Assembly (NCBI GenBank): GCA_032191485.1
Contig: JAVDOI010000120.1
Location: 114,501 to 178,500, forward strand
Direction: 5' to 3'
DNA from: Leptoclinus maculatus
Taxonomy: Eukaryota; Chordata; Actinopteri; Perciformes; Stichaeidae
DNA: 64,000 bases
The position numbers were made by a program, and so were the translations under genes. Below are positions 1-12,474 of this stretch, in pieces. Every line of letters starts with the position of its first letter. Within the stretch, counting starts at the first letter, position 1. Below the pieces are notes generated by a model. The model did no database searches and was not told the DNA's origin. It saw only the letters and a list, made by a program, of their open reading frames with translations.

Positions 1-2046
1 TTTAATCAGAAAGCACACAATCATCGTGATGAATACTGAAAATCCCGCTACATTAACTGCACCATCAGCTTGTGTTCATCTGTACCTGTGACGGTCAGAG
101 TTGTAGCAGGTAAACTGCTCTTCCATTCAAAGCTTCTCGTGTTGAATTTGAAGTGATATTCGGCTGAATCGCTCTCTCTCAGGTTAGTGATTCTCAGAGT
201 GGAGCGTCCTCTCTCTGCTTCAAAGACCTGAACACGACCTGCATACCGATAGTCTTTACAAAGGTCCTCAGGTCGACTCTGATACCTCCAAAGATGACGA
301 CGCTTTGAGTTGAACCAGAATTTAGATGCAATATATTCAAAACCGTTATATGTGCAAGAAATGTCCACTGACGAGCCTTTGAAGGCGCAGATGCTTCTGT
401 CAGCGTATGTCACTCTGTTGCAGGTCTGACCAAGAACACCTGAAAAAAAAAGAAACATTTTTGATTATTATTATAGAAACAAAAAAAACCTCTTCATTGC
501 AGTAATTGCATCGCTGTGCACGATGTCGCCCATGTAAACACACATGAAAGCTTGTAGCTACACAGCGTCATGTGAGTGGAAGTTCGTGGAGGAAACTCAC
601 ACACTGACGGAGACGGGAACGCCTCATATCCTCTCGCAGCGCAGGAATAGCTGTCTTTAGGATAAAAGTATTGATTAAAATGTTCCTTTTCTGTCTTTAT
701 TTTCACTCCGTTCTCGTACCAGCTGTAGGAAGTTGGATAAGTTAGACGACAACTGCTGTGACACTTCAGATCAGCCCATGTACACTTTTTACTATGACAC
801 AAGTTTAATCGGCTGATCTGCACCTGGAAACCTGGATTTGTAAAGAAACAAAAAAACATGAAGGTCATCAGAGACACCAGCAGTGTTTCCTAAATGTTGA
901 GCATTTGGAGCTACGCGAACAATAAGTGTTACCTGTGACGGACAGAGTGACTCCAGGTTCACCGGTATATCTCCAGTCCGGTCGGTTTGTTATGAACCTG
1001 AACTTGTACACAACCGAGTCGCTCTCTCTCAGGTCGCTGATCCTCAGAGTGCAGTCGTTGTTATGATAACTGTACTGCACTCGACCTGCGTACTCCGGGT
1101 CTGTTCTCAGATCCACCGGTTCTTCATCCTGCGTTTTAGTAAACCAGAATGCTCTCTCGACTCTTGTGTCACCGTCAGTTATTTTGGATGGGTGTGTGTA
1201 GCTGCAAGTGATGTTCACTGTTGATCCTTTTAAGGCACAGATCTGAGGAGAAGTGTACGTCACTCTCCAGACATTCTGACCCTGAATCACTGTAAGAGAA
1301 ACCACAAACCACAATCAGACTCATGACATCAGAGGACAGAGCTGAATGTGTGGAGGTTCAGAGTCACATCGACTGTCACCTCATGATACACCTTCAAAAG
1401 CTTGAGATCAGTTTGACTTTAGACCGGGACAATAGATTGCTGCAACGATGATGGATTATTGTAGGTGAACCAGGCGGCAACCTCTGGGAGTGAAGCCAAT
1501 GCTTCATGTGTTAAAGCTGCATTCTCTCTAGTGTCCACCAGGGGGCGACTCCTCTGGTTGTATAGAAGTCTATGAGAAAATGACTCTACTTCTCTCTTGA
1601 TTTATTACCTCAGTAAACATTGTAAACATGAGTTTATGGTCTCAATCTCTAGTTTCAAGTCTTCTTCAATACAGCATGATGTTCATTTAGTACATTATGG
1701 TGCATTTAGAGTCAAATAGACCATAAAGCTATGAGGCTATGATTTGGGGCGGGGAGAGAAGACACATCACAGGGAAGTAAAGAGTTAAACATCAAACATT
1801 TGAAGGTGCAGCGACGAAAACTGGAATAGATCAAAACTTTAATGCACTTCTTCTTAAAGGAGAAGAGGATACTGAATATGAATTATTAGCAGAGTGAAAA
1901 AAATTATCTGTTTGCTTGTTTGGCTTCCTGTTTGTGGTCAGGTCAGGCGTGTGACAGGGCAGAGAAAGAAGAAGCCGGAAGTGAAACTCTTTACCACCAC
2001 TATGTTGGTAATATAAAGTTAGTGTTACAAACAATGGCAGTCTGGG

Positions 2047-2106
<60 letters not shown>

Positions 2107-3157
2107 GCGGACCGTCTACACGCATCACTTGGCTCTACATGAAGAGAAACACTTGACTCTCTGTTTCTTTCTACGGATGGAGATTTACTTTCAGTCCAAC
2201 CAGCTGAGCAGAATGGAGACTCGTGGTTTTATTCCACTGACTATTGTAAAGTTCCTGTGCTTAGATAATCTACCCAAAACACCAATTACATTTTTTTTTT
2301 ATTGCCTGTTTTACATCAAACAGATCTCTGGTGTTGTCGGGTTTTGGAGGTAAATATGACATCATATCATAACATCATCAAATCTATTGTTCCATCAATT
2401 TAGCTTAAACCTACCTTCCTGCAAAGACCTTCAACTAAACTAAGGCTGGGTTGCACATTGAAGATTAACTCTAATCAGAATTTAGCAAAACTAGATTTAA
2501 AATGAGTTAAGATTTAAAATGATTATGTTGCACAATTAAAAACTAATCTCTGTTTAGTAAATCCAAGTTCAAACTAAAATGTTGTGGAGTGTAATCAATA
2601 AAATGCTTGCTCACCGAAATTAAAATCAATAAATAAGTACATTTGTGTGCATTCTTTAATGAAGCAATATGGCCAAATAAAAGAAGATAAAACATCAGAC
2701 AAAAGCACGATAATGAAAAAAGAGACTGTTGGTCTTTTAGTAGTAATCGTACGTGTTTAGTACTAATCTTAGTACTTCAGCAGCAGCAACATGAAACTCA
2801 ACTGGGTCGAGTCTGTCCCTTAACGTTCTTCAAGGAAACTTGATTATTTTGCTCAATCCATCTCAAAAAGGCAGTCATTATGAAAGTTAAACCTCCTCCA
2901 GCGTCAGTGTAAAGTTAATACCGGATCACATTTGAAATGTCTGTTTGAAGTTGAACTAAACCAGCGTTTGAATTTAATCTTTTGATGCAATATTTAAAGT
3001 CTATTGAGTTTTTAAGTGAATCCTTGTTGGTTCAGCCCAGGCCTGCAATACAAATCTAAATGTAATAAATGTAAATGTAGACGGTACCTGATGCAGACAG
3101 GAGGAAGATGACAAACCCACTCACGGCTGCTGTTAATCTCATAGCTGCTCCGCTCAT
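1..3157 (-). CDS. CD22/Siglec-like receptor, gene 1 (3' end off the left edge)
   Basis: Type I membrane Ig receptor of the teleost CD22/Siglec type, expected at the leukocyte surface. Exons from splice sites: signal peptide 3088-3157 (first Met; a second in-frame Met at 3140-3142), V-set D1 933-1289, C2-like D2 601-831, second V-set D3 86-439. All join in phase 1 with no stop. D1 keeps the Siglec pattern: an E-strand Cys (CTLRI) and F-strand YKFRF, whose Arg aligns with the sialic-acid-binding Arg of the family. D3 has YHFKF and no E-strand Cys. The usual D2 acceptor 'cacag' is changed to 'acaaa', so D2 probably starts 6 nt later. After D3, an acceptor at about 36 opens a hydrophobic phase-1 reading (VFITMIVCFLIK) that could be the transmembrane exon, so the gene may be just V-C2-V. 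Family call is sure; exact orthology is not. Confidence 0.82.
1490..1745 (+). repeat. Dispersed teleost repeat, copy 1
   Basis: The same sequence recurs inverted at about 3735-3990 and directly at about 59995-60240, covering 'ctgcattctctctagtgtccacc' and the following AT-rich part ending 'agaccataaagc'. It lies in the intron between the signal peptide and D1 of gene 1. The family was not identified. Confidence 0.8.
2051..2101. repeat. (CT)n microsatellite
   Basis: Uninterrupted CT dinucleotides, about 25 units, in the first intron of gene 1. Plus-strand open frames across it are an artefact of the repeat. Confidence 0.95.
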
Positions 3158-3280
3158 CTCTCTTTGTTGAAACATGTCCTGAGCATTATCAGTTATTCAA
3201 AGGAGGGATGTGGTCTTGAAAGAAAACTTGTGTCTTTTTAGGGACACTGTATTTGTATGAGCTAAAAAAAGAAAAGTCTT

Positions 3281-3308
3281 GCTTCCTCTTTAGATAATTA
3301 CCATGCAT
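3281..3308 (-). promoter_or_regulatory. Conserved promoter block upstream of gene 1: GAGGAA plus ATGCAT
   Basis: About 130-150 bp before the start codon the minus strand has ATGCAT followed by AAAGAGGAAG. Gene A has the same pair in the same order and similar spacing (12631-12657). GAGGAA is the core of ETS/PU.1 sites and ATGCAT partly resembles the octamer ATGCAAAT. Both factor classes act on B-cell and myeloid genes, which would fit a CD22-like gene. Seen: conservation between the two promoters. Inferred: factor binding. Confidence 0.35.
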
Positions 3309-3734
3309 GAGCAGCTGGTTGTCTGTAATTCCCCGAGTTGAAATGAAGAAATGTTTTGCTCAGAGAATCCAACTTTCACTGAACTACATAATTAAGATGC
3401 GATGGCTGATGTCACTGACGTAGGTCTGCCATGGTGAAACTACAACCAAGAAGGACTACAAAAAGTAACGAAAACACTGTCCCATGATATCTATCATTCT
3501 CCAGCATGCAGGCTATATAAACAGCTCCTTCTGTGACAGACTTCTTCTCTTGTGGTGTGTGAAGGAGAGAAACCGGAGCTCCTTCATCCTGCTGCTGTCA
3601 CACTTAACAATCAACACTGCTTCAGTAGAAACTCATCAATGAAACTGTTCAATATCAACATTTCCTTTGTGTATTAATGTAGATTCAAACGTTCGGTTAT
3701 ATTTAGCTTCATAACAGTTTAATAATTGTATTAT

Positions 3735-4140
3735 AGACCTAGCTTGCTTCATGATCTATATGACTCTAAATGGACCATAATTTACTAAATGAACATCATG
3801 CTGTATTGAAGAAGACTTGAAACTAGAGATTGAGACCATAAACTCATGTTTACAATGTTTACTGAGGTAATAAATCAAGAGAGAAGTAGAGTCATTTTCT
3901 CATAGACTTCTATACAACCAGAGGAGTCGCCCCCTGGTGGACACTAGAGAGAATGCAGCTTTAACACACTTCAGCATTGGCTTCACTTTCCAGAAGTGAC
4001 AACAACTGCAGTCCCTCAAATGGCCACTTGAGGCTGGATCCAAAAGTGACTTAATCCCCATAGACCTCCATGTTAAAATTATCAACTTTACAGCAAGAAT
4101 AAACATGTTTACAGCATCGTACAAAATGCATTGAAATAGA
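3735..4140 (-). repeat. Dispersed teleost repeat, copy 2 (inverted)
   Basis: Reverse complement of the repeat at 1490-1745, extended at one end by a part containing 'ccacttgaggctggatcc'. With copy 1 it makes an inverted pair around the first exon and promoter of gene 1. Confidence 0.8.
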
Positions 4141-5705
4141 CGTGGTTTTTGTTAATGATGTACAATTTGTTTTCATTAAATTAAATTAATTAATTTAATA
4201 ATGCAATAGCCTCAGAAAGGTTAAACAACAACATCCTGAAGCTACTGTTTTAAAATAAAATACATTTATTAATCAAAGCACTCACTTAAGAAACACTAGC
4301 AGAGCACTACATATTTTTTCAACTTAGAAACAGCTTTTTGTAGCTTGCAGCTCTCTTTATTTACAACCTTTGCAATTTGTTATAGATACATAAAGTTACT
4401 TAAACAGTTTAAAAAACATCCTTTGGCTTGTTTAAATTACATTAAATACAATTTTGAGAAAAAACAAATACAATTCAGGTTTTCCCCTTTTATTAACGCA
4501 GGTGATTCACAAACTACTCAGCAGTTTATAAAGTACTTAAAATGAACTACACCTTTACAAGCTGCAACATTGAAGTGGTGAACACATTAATGCATCAATA
4601 ATTATAATACAACATATTATTTAGAAATGAACCTTGCCTAAGTAGATGTTGATGCTAATCCTTTTGTACTTTTAAGTCATTTTTTGAATGCAGGACCTTT
4701 ACTTGTAACAGTATTACTATTTTTAGGTAAAAGATGTAAATACTTCCTTGACCTGCAAGGTGAGAGTCACATGACTGGTGGAGGCTTCAGTATAGGCTAG
4801 TTTTGGGGTTTTCTCATTGTGTCTGATAACAGCTTTGCTGTCACTTAACACCGTGACATTCAGAGTAGATGGTTTTACACTTTTTGTGAGATGCCAAACT
4901 TAAACTTTTGTTATGTTCAGGAGAACTAAGGTCTCTTATAAAGGAGCTGGTTCCCCCGTAATTAAACTTGTATCACCTTGCATAAACATGTTGACAGCTG
5001 GAACAATTTGCGAACTGAATATCTTTATTATTCAATCAAATATCAAGTTATTTAAACAATAAAAATCAGCACTATCACGTACATTTAACAAGCTGTAGCC
5101 ACAGCATAAAAGTACAAATTAAGAACAAAACCACACTATGAAAAAACATTTAAAGGTGCTGATCCGATAACAACACACAGAGAAAAAGTGACTTCATTCT
5201 CTGCTCAGGTTGACATTACTCCACTATATCTTCACATAGACAATCGTTGTTTGAAGCTAAATTAATGCTCTAAATGTCCAATTTTGCACCTTTAAGTTGA
5301 GAGACGAGTATCTAAACGAAACACTTACTTGTGATGCACCTTAAGTAACAATTAAGAAAATGAGCGAAAGAATAATGGCAATAGTTGAAAACCGAAACAG
5401 GTAATTCAACTAAAAAGAACAGCAGAGCAGAGAGTAGTAAAGACTGTTTATAGAGAAATGTACTTGATAAGATACTTTTCTAGAACTGGCAGTAAGATAT
5501 TACTCCTTAGTGACATTTTAAAGCTAATTCTGTAATATAAGGCTATTTATAAATTACAAGCTGACCACCCATTGGTTCACTGATACTAGTTCTCTGCTGG
5601 AAGTCTTAACGATGGTTATTACAGTATATCAAACCTAATATTCATCCATGCGTGTTTAATCTGCTGAAACACTGTAAAGTAACAGACCACAGATCCGTGA
5701 TGTGT

Positions 5706-8700
5706 TCATACTCTTGGTTGTTTGCTGACTGTGCTGTACAGTGCAGATAAATCACCCACAGCTTCTTGACATCTTGATCTGTGAATGAAAACCAGTAAGC
5801 TCACAATATTAACTAAGAACAGGTTTAAACAGCAATAAAAGCAATGACCGTTCCAAACTTTGTGCAGCAAAGACAGATTGAACAGACTCACTCGTTGGCA
5901 GCACTGGCACTCTTAAAGTTGACACTTGTGTACTCCACATCCTCCTCTTCCTCCTTGCGTCTGTGGGGCCGAGCTGGCCTGATGTTGGAGTAGAGAAGAT
6001 CTTCCTGGTTTCTAGAGAAGCTCACGCTGGCATAGCAAAGCTCTTCCTGCTGCTCCGCTGGTGAGCTCTGCACCAATAAACAAGAGTATTAAGCACCTAT
6101 TGGATAAGTATATTTGTTGTTGGCCTGTAATACAAATGACCAAATAGTAAAACATCTGCAGGATTAAAGGTGTGGGGGGGGGGCTTGTTCTGCAATTATT
6201 TCGTCAACATTCATTCAAAGTTCTCATGTTGTGGCATCAAACCTCAGATTCAAAGTCTTGACTTCTCTTTTAGTCGTTGTAATACCTCCTGGTCACCAGC
6301 AGAGGTTCATGAAGTTTCCCTTCATCTACAAACTGTTAACATGTATCTGTGGATGGAGACGTGTAAATCCCCCAACAATGAAAGGGCCAAAGCCACATCA
6401 CCTACAGTGTTGATAACAGTGTCTCTGTCTCAGCACCTTATAGTTTAAGACAGAGAGAGGCTGGATAAAGCCGGGGTGGACAAACTTCTTTGATTGTGGG
6501 TCGTATACAGAAAACCAGAAGGAGTCACAAGCCAAACAATAGTAAATGTGTAGTTTTCAACCTGTCGCACTGCAAGAAAATCAGTGATTCTAGACCAGAA
6601 AATATTATCCAATGTACAAAATGTGGGACTGATGTTTAGTTTTATATTGTCTTCTAACATTATAGTCTTTTGTCCCCTTCAACGAATTCATTGCAAATCA
6701 AGCAAACACACTTCCTCTTGACTTCAGTACTGACTTTCCATACGTTTCTGAAATGTTCACCACTCACTTGCTGTCTTCCATCTTTTCAGTTCCGCCATGT
6801 TTACCTGATAAACTGAAGTAAATGTTTTCATAGTAATAAATGTAGAGCAGCTGTTCAAAATGGCAGCGACATCTAGTGTTTAAACTAAGAAGGGCAATGT
6901 ACACACAGTGTAATTTATTAGAAATATGCTCAAACCAAAGTCTAGTTTATTTCTAAAAAAATCAATAAAACCAGGGTGTGACATGCACATATAGGTCCAT
7001 CATTTTGGAAATGAACAGGATGAAAGTATCCAAATAGGGACATAAAGACTTGAAGAAGACATGAGGACTATTTAAATGTGTTTTAAAGTGAACTCTTTGA
7101 GACACCTGAGCTCTTCTTCCTCACCTGAGCGTTGTTGTCTGGTCCGTCTCCAGACTGGCTGGTTTGTGTCGAGGACCTCTTTCTTCTGGATAGAACAATA
7201 AATGAACAAACAAATGAATCATCAAATAAAGTTAATCAACAACTGAGCGATTGTAAGATGCATTACTGAATATAATCACAGTAAAGCTGAACTGCTCACC
7301 TAATCAATAAGAAGGCAGCGAGGATTATGATAGCCAGGAAAATAGCAGTGGTTGAGCCAACAGCTACTGTTGTCATTGAATCTGGAAACACTGATCAAAC
7401 AGAACAATTAGAAACTGATCATTGAAAATAAAATGATGTTCAGACAGAAGCATTCTAAATAAAGATGTGTATAACCTCAACTTTTGCTTGCTTTTCTTGC
7501 CCCATAATATGAAATGTATCTTATAAGGTTACAAGGGTTTTATTTGTCATTGTACAACAGGGTTGCACATCGAAATTTAGATTGTAGTCCAAATTTGCTA
7601 CATAGGAAAGAAAACAAACAACAACAAAAAAACTATTATATATGGAGGATGAATTAATTAACCAACAGGACAAAAACAAGACGTTTAACAAAGTGTAACA
7701 GAATCTCTAAGACCTCAGGATCTGCTCTATGCAGATGATGAACTTCTTTATCTATTTGTGACTTCCAGGGCGAGTGTGAAGCAGTTGGGTTGAACGTCAC
7801 ATCATAGAAATAAAACGAGTAGAACGGACATTCACATTCAAAACAACGTAGCTGGATGGTCAGAGCGGTGGCCATTTGGTGTACTGTTGCCTTTGCGACT
7901 GTTGTAGCGAGCTAACTTCTATACAAACTAGTTTTCCAGTAAGAACACAAAATATATATATACTTCATCCACACACACTTGCCAGTGTAGGAAAGAACAT
8001 TGGGGCTCATTTTGTGTAGCAATAAAGCATGGTGGTTAGCCAGCTTGCTTATTTCTTGAACGCTACACTGCTACGGGTCAGAGTCACTGAACTGCCCTCC
8101 ACTATCTCAGCAGAGGGACTCACTGACACAGAGGGAAGCTTTGGAGCATCTGGAGATTTGTTGCAGATATTAAGATTGTGTTACTACAAAAACACAAGTG
8201 GTATTTGAAGAAATGTAAATAAATAAACTGTGAATGTTTGTGTGTAGCAGCATTTCAGACTTTGAAGTTGGTCTGACAAATGGATGTGTGATGGTTTGAA
8301 TCTTGATACCAAAACAGAATAAAACCCTAAAATGTCCTGAAGCTGCTCAGTGAATTACAGCAGACTGAATGTGAAGCAAGTAGAGCTGAAGAAAGTAGTT
8401 ATGATCAGTGGAATCTTCTCCTGCAAAGACTGGACAGATTTAAGATGTTTGTTATCTTTAATAAACTGTTTCACTCACATTTCACATCAACATAGATGTA
8501 TTTAGACGTCCTCCCCAGCTGGTTATCAGCTCTACAGTAATAGTGTCCAGAGTCAGAGGACTGGATGGAGCTGAAGACAAGCTGAGGTTCTCTACTGAGA
8601 GGAGGAGGGTCTGGATTTACATTCCACTTGTACCAGGTGTAGTTAGCTGCTGGGTTAGCATCACTGCTACAGGTCAGAGTCACTGAACTGCCCTCCACTA

Positions 8701-11700
8701 TCTCAGCAGAGGGACTCACTGACACAGAGGGAAGCTTTGGAGCATCTGGAGGAGACATTAATAAACATACTTAAAGATTATAATATGTTATCATATAATA
8801 TTTACCATTTTAATGAATATTTCAGCTTGTTGGTTTCAGACTATCCCTATTATTGATCACAGCAGCTGTCCAGAGTGCTGATCCTGGAGCTGTCACAGGT
8901 GAGACTCCTGCTGGTGTAAACTGACAATAAGAAGCCTTTAATCATTTGTAATGTTCAACAACTCCACACATTCTTCTCTTTAGATGCTGCTTGTGTCGTT
9001 AGCTGAGTCTGTCCTCTCACTTCTAGCTGTTACCAGTACCAGTAACTAGCTGTTACCGGTACCAGTATCCCCCCCGACGGGGGGGATACTGGTACCGACT
9101 GGTGCCGACTGGTACCGAAGAAAGCCAAATCATAAAACGATGTCCTCAAACTCCTTTTAGACTCCTGTTTCGCCTTTTGTCATCCGTTTACAGTCTAATA
9201 AAGTTGTGAAAAAAGGAAGGGGGGGGTCAAATGAGCTCGGGGGACCACATTCCAGCGAGGCAGCTTCGGGCGTTTACGCACGGGTCCGCCGGCTTAGATC
9301 GGCATTTTTCGGAAAACTAAAGACTTCCTGAAAATTCCGTTGACGCCAGTCAATTGGCCACATCCAGACACGTGCATAGACGTTTCATATGAAGAAATCG
9401 ACCAATCAGGGGCTCTACACTGGCCCAATACACAACCACTATGGCGCAATTCTCCCGTAGGTCGGCGGTCCCGAGACGCTTTGGAGACGGTTCTAGCTCT
9501 CCAAAATGATTTCTAACTGCTGTATGTGATAGATTGTGCATGTACAAGGATAAAATAAGTTAAATATATAGTTATTTAGCTTATAAAAGTACAATGGAAC
9601 AGCTGGAGAGGCTGTTTCTCACATGGCGACCTCTCGTGACCTCTCGTGACCTCTCATAACGTTTATGTCTCTAACTCTGGCCTACTTCACTCTATTCACT
9701 CCAATTCTTTTGTGGGTGACTACTGCTGTCGTTTTCTATGATTGTGTGTGGTTTATAGGCTTCACTGAGCCTCATTTAATATTTAGCTTATGCTTTTTCA
9801 CCATACGAATTTGACATTTTTCAAAGTGGAGCTGTGTTCCATCTTCATCAGCTATTAACCAGTAACATATACACAATATGTACACAATTCATATGAGCAA
9901 ACCCTCCTCAGTGTTATAAATCCATTGAACATTTTCAAATAGACCTTGTAGTTAGAGAGTAAGGCCCCTTTGAGTATGGGGATAGTATTTTCGAGAATAA
10001 GCCAATCTCGTGACCTCTCATAACGTTTATGTCTCTAACTCTGGCCTACTTCACTCTATTCACTCCAATTCTTTTGTGGGTGACTAATGCTGTCGTTTTC
10101 TATGATTGTGTGTGGTTTATAGGCTTCACTGAGCCTCATTTAATATTTAGCTTATGCTTTTTCACCATACGAATTTGACATTTTTCAAAGTGGAGCTGTG
10201 TTCCATCTTCATCAGCTATTAACCAGTAACATATACACAATATGTACACAATTCATATGAGCAAACCCTCCTCAGTGTTATAAATCCATTGAACATTTTC
10301 AAATAGACCTTGTAGTTAGAGAGTAAGGCCCCTTTGAGTATGGGTATAATATTTTCGAGAATAAGCCAAAAAAACGTCTAGGGCTCAAAAGGTTTTAATA
10401 ACACCATTAATTCATAAATAAACAGCTGTGTCTACTTTAAGATGGAGAAGACTTCAGTGTGTTTACAGCTGTGATTATAATTGTATTGTTGTGTCAGTGT
10501 GTGTGTGACACTTCTACATGTAGACTGAGGGGCCAGGGATTGAACCACCGACCCTCTGATTAGTGGACCACAGCTCTGCCTCCTGAGGAATGTTGTGCTT
10601 CATATTGTTGGTTCCTCTAAAGTCACATACAGTGACAGTCTGGTGCCGCCATATGAAATGTTGTTGAACCTCCACAGGCTGACACAGTGGAGTAAACTTA
10701 CACACTGAAGGAGAACGATGATCCTCATATCCTCTTACAGCACAGGAATAGCTGTCTGAAGAACCAAAGATGACGAAATGAGAAGAAGATGACGTCTTGA
10801 TGTGCTTTCCATTCTTGTACCAGAAGTAGGAAGGATCTTTAGGCAGAACACAACTGCTGAAACACTTCAGCTCCAACCAGGTAGAACCTGATCTGCTCAC
10901 CAGCACCTGGAGACCTGGACCTGTGAAGAAGGAACAGAAATGTTATTTTATTAAACTGTCAACATTCACACAAGACATTTATATTCTAGTTTTCTAGATG
11001 TTGAACATTTGGAGATGATTAACATGTGAATTAAAATGTTACCTCTGACGGACAAAGTGACTCCAGGTGAACCACTATATTTATCACCTGGTTTGTTTGT
11101 TGTGAACCTGAACTTGTACTCAGCTGAGTCGCTCTCTCTCAGGTTTGTGATTCTCAGAGTGCACTTCTTCTTCTCAGAACAAGAGTAGAACACACGACCT
11201 GAATACTCAGAGTCTGTTCTCAGATCCACAGGTTCACCATCTTTCCCTTTAGTAAACCAGAATGTGTTCCTGATATCACTGTGCTGTATTCTAGATGGGT
11301 ATGTGTAGCTGCAGTGTATGTACACTGTTGATCCTTTTACAGCACAGACCTCAGTAGAAGTGTAAGTCACTCCCCAGTCATCCTGACTCTGTATCACTGA
11401 AACACAGAGCACATCAGGAACCACAGTCAGACTCAGAACAACATCAGAGGACACACTCTCATTAGTAGTGAAGTAAAGAAAGAGTCAACGATGTACACAT
11501 GATCTCTGCACTTGGAAGGAACAGCAATGTATTGAACCTGTCAACTTAAACACAGTGAACAAGATCAAAAAGCAGAAGTTTAAATATTAGAAGGGTGCAG
11601 TTCATGAGATAAAGAGTCTTCTTTGCTCTGTGGTTTTCTGTCTGTGGTCAGCTGCTGCAGAGTGAATGGAAACTGTAGAGACATGCAGAACACTGAGGTG

Positions 11701-12474
11701 TGAGAGAATAGTGTGAAACGTAGATAACAGATCACTGACAGTCAGAAGTCGACACAAACACAAACTTCAGATGTGAATTAAATTTACAAAAATGTAATTT
11801 GTTTTTCTAAAACCCCAAAATCTGACTTTGCAGCATCTGTTAGTGAATCAATTATCTGTAACACAGATCAAAGCTACGATCATGGGAGCATCACTGAAGG
11901 GGCCCAACGTGTCAGGGGCCCCTCTGGCCCTAACTTACAACATGTCACTCAAAGAGGCACCAACCAGGAAGAGAATCTAAATGAGCACAAATACAATAAG
12001 AACTTCTACAAAAAGGTGAAAAAACATCCTCAAAGAGACTCAAAATGAATAACAGACTCTAAATGTGGTCGAATGCATCGAAACGCTGAACGATTAGAGG
12101 AAGTTCCACAGAGAGATAATGTTAATGTGCGTACAGTCATTACTTTCATCCACATAAACACAACTTTACTGTCTTAATGGAGCACAATTCTTCAGTTTAT
12201 ACAGTTCATGATGTTAAGGTACAAGTGTACAGAGATGCTGCTGGTGTTAAAAACAGCTCTGTGTTGGTCGTCCTGTAAAGACTTCAATCTAAAGAAAGAA
12301 AAGTGAATGTTGCACCACATTGTATAACATCAGATCTGTTTATTAACTGAAAACACACCTTCCTCTGTTGTCCTGAGGTGCACTAACGGCCTCACAATAT
12401 AAATGTAGATGTACAGTACCTTGTACAGAGAGAAGGAAGACAACAAATCCACTGGCTGCTGCTGGTGAACTCAT
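5706..12474 (-). CDS. CD22/Siglec-like inhibitory receptor, gene A (428 aa, ITIM tail)
   Basis: Complete gene. Exons: signal peptide 12420-12474, V-set D1 11043-11396, C2 D2 10702-10920, C2 D3 8479-8745, transmembrane 7300-7381, tail 7125-7185, 5892-6067 and 5706-5778 (stop). Lengths sum to 1287 nt with every phase consistent. D1 shows the Siglec V-set marks CTLRI and YKFRF (Arg kept). D3 has an NYT glycosylation sequon. The transmembrane span is followed by RRKR. The tail has three ITIMs (LCYASV, LLYSNI, VEYTSV) plus a degenerate ALYSTV, as expected for SHP-1/SHP-2 recruitment, so this is a likely inhibitory receptor. Next to genes B and C its first two Ig domains are nearly the same, but its membrane anchor and tail differ. 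Its D2-D3 intron is largely a SINE-like piece and a piggyBac-like MITE. A dead Ig exon lies at 8044-8149. Confidence 0.9.
8044..8149 (-). pseudogene. Dead Ig C2 exon in the gene A intron
   Basis: On the minus strand, after a 'ccag' acceptor, the reading starts like the D3 exons (YAPKLPSVSVSP), but the B-strand Cys has become Arg (TGT to CGT). Homology ends about 10 codons later and a stop follows with no donor. Splicing D3 straight to the transmembrane exon keeps frame, so this remnant is probably skipped. It shows gene A once had one more C2 domain. Confidence 0.75.
9010..10394 (-). mobile_element. Non-autonomous piggyBac-like MITE, copy 1 (inverted)
   Basis: Reverse complement of the element at 19300-20645. 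Its right end reads 'agggctcaaaaggttttaa', matching the other copy's terminal GGGCTAGAAAGG-TTAA. The left end has GGTACC repeats and a perfect 18-bp hairpin at 9058-9096 but no clear TTAA. It carries an internal 364-bp tandem duplication. The minus-strand open frame at 9350-9547 recurs in the other copies because the DNA is repeated; no transposase was seen. It sits in the D2-D3 intron of gene A. Confidence 0.7.
9636..10367. repeat. 364-bp direct tandem duplication inside the MITE
   Basis: 'ctctcataacgtttatgtct' occurs at 9651 and again at 10015, and the following lines match nearly base for base up to 'tcgagaataagcca'. The copies differ at a few bases (for example gactactgctg against gactaatgctg). 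The copy at 19300-20645 has a single version. Confidence 0.92.
10512..10696 (-). repeat. tRNA-related SINE-like segment, copy 1
   Basis: The minus strand has GGTTCAATCCC, close to a polymerase III B box, about 35 bases after 'agctgtgg', which could be a decayed A box. The same segment occurs at 28771-28956 and 49459-49644. It lies directly next to the D2 splice donor of gene A and marks the left limit of homology between the large units. The SINE family is not identified. Confidence 0.45.

Larger units (their letters stand above)
3158..5705. other. Intergenic region between gene A 3' end and gene 1
   Basis: No exon was recognised on either strand. The part next to gene 1 (about 3158-3400) is its likely promoter and 5' UTR. 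A dispersed repeat lies at about 3735-4140. The block near 5165-5300 resembles 23250-23350 in the X1 intron. The rest is A/T-rich. Short open frames here look like chance. Confidence 0.6.

Noticed and set aside
10512..10696. Possible functional tRNA gene
   Set aside because: Only a B-box-like word and a weak A box; no cloverleaf could be drawn.
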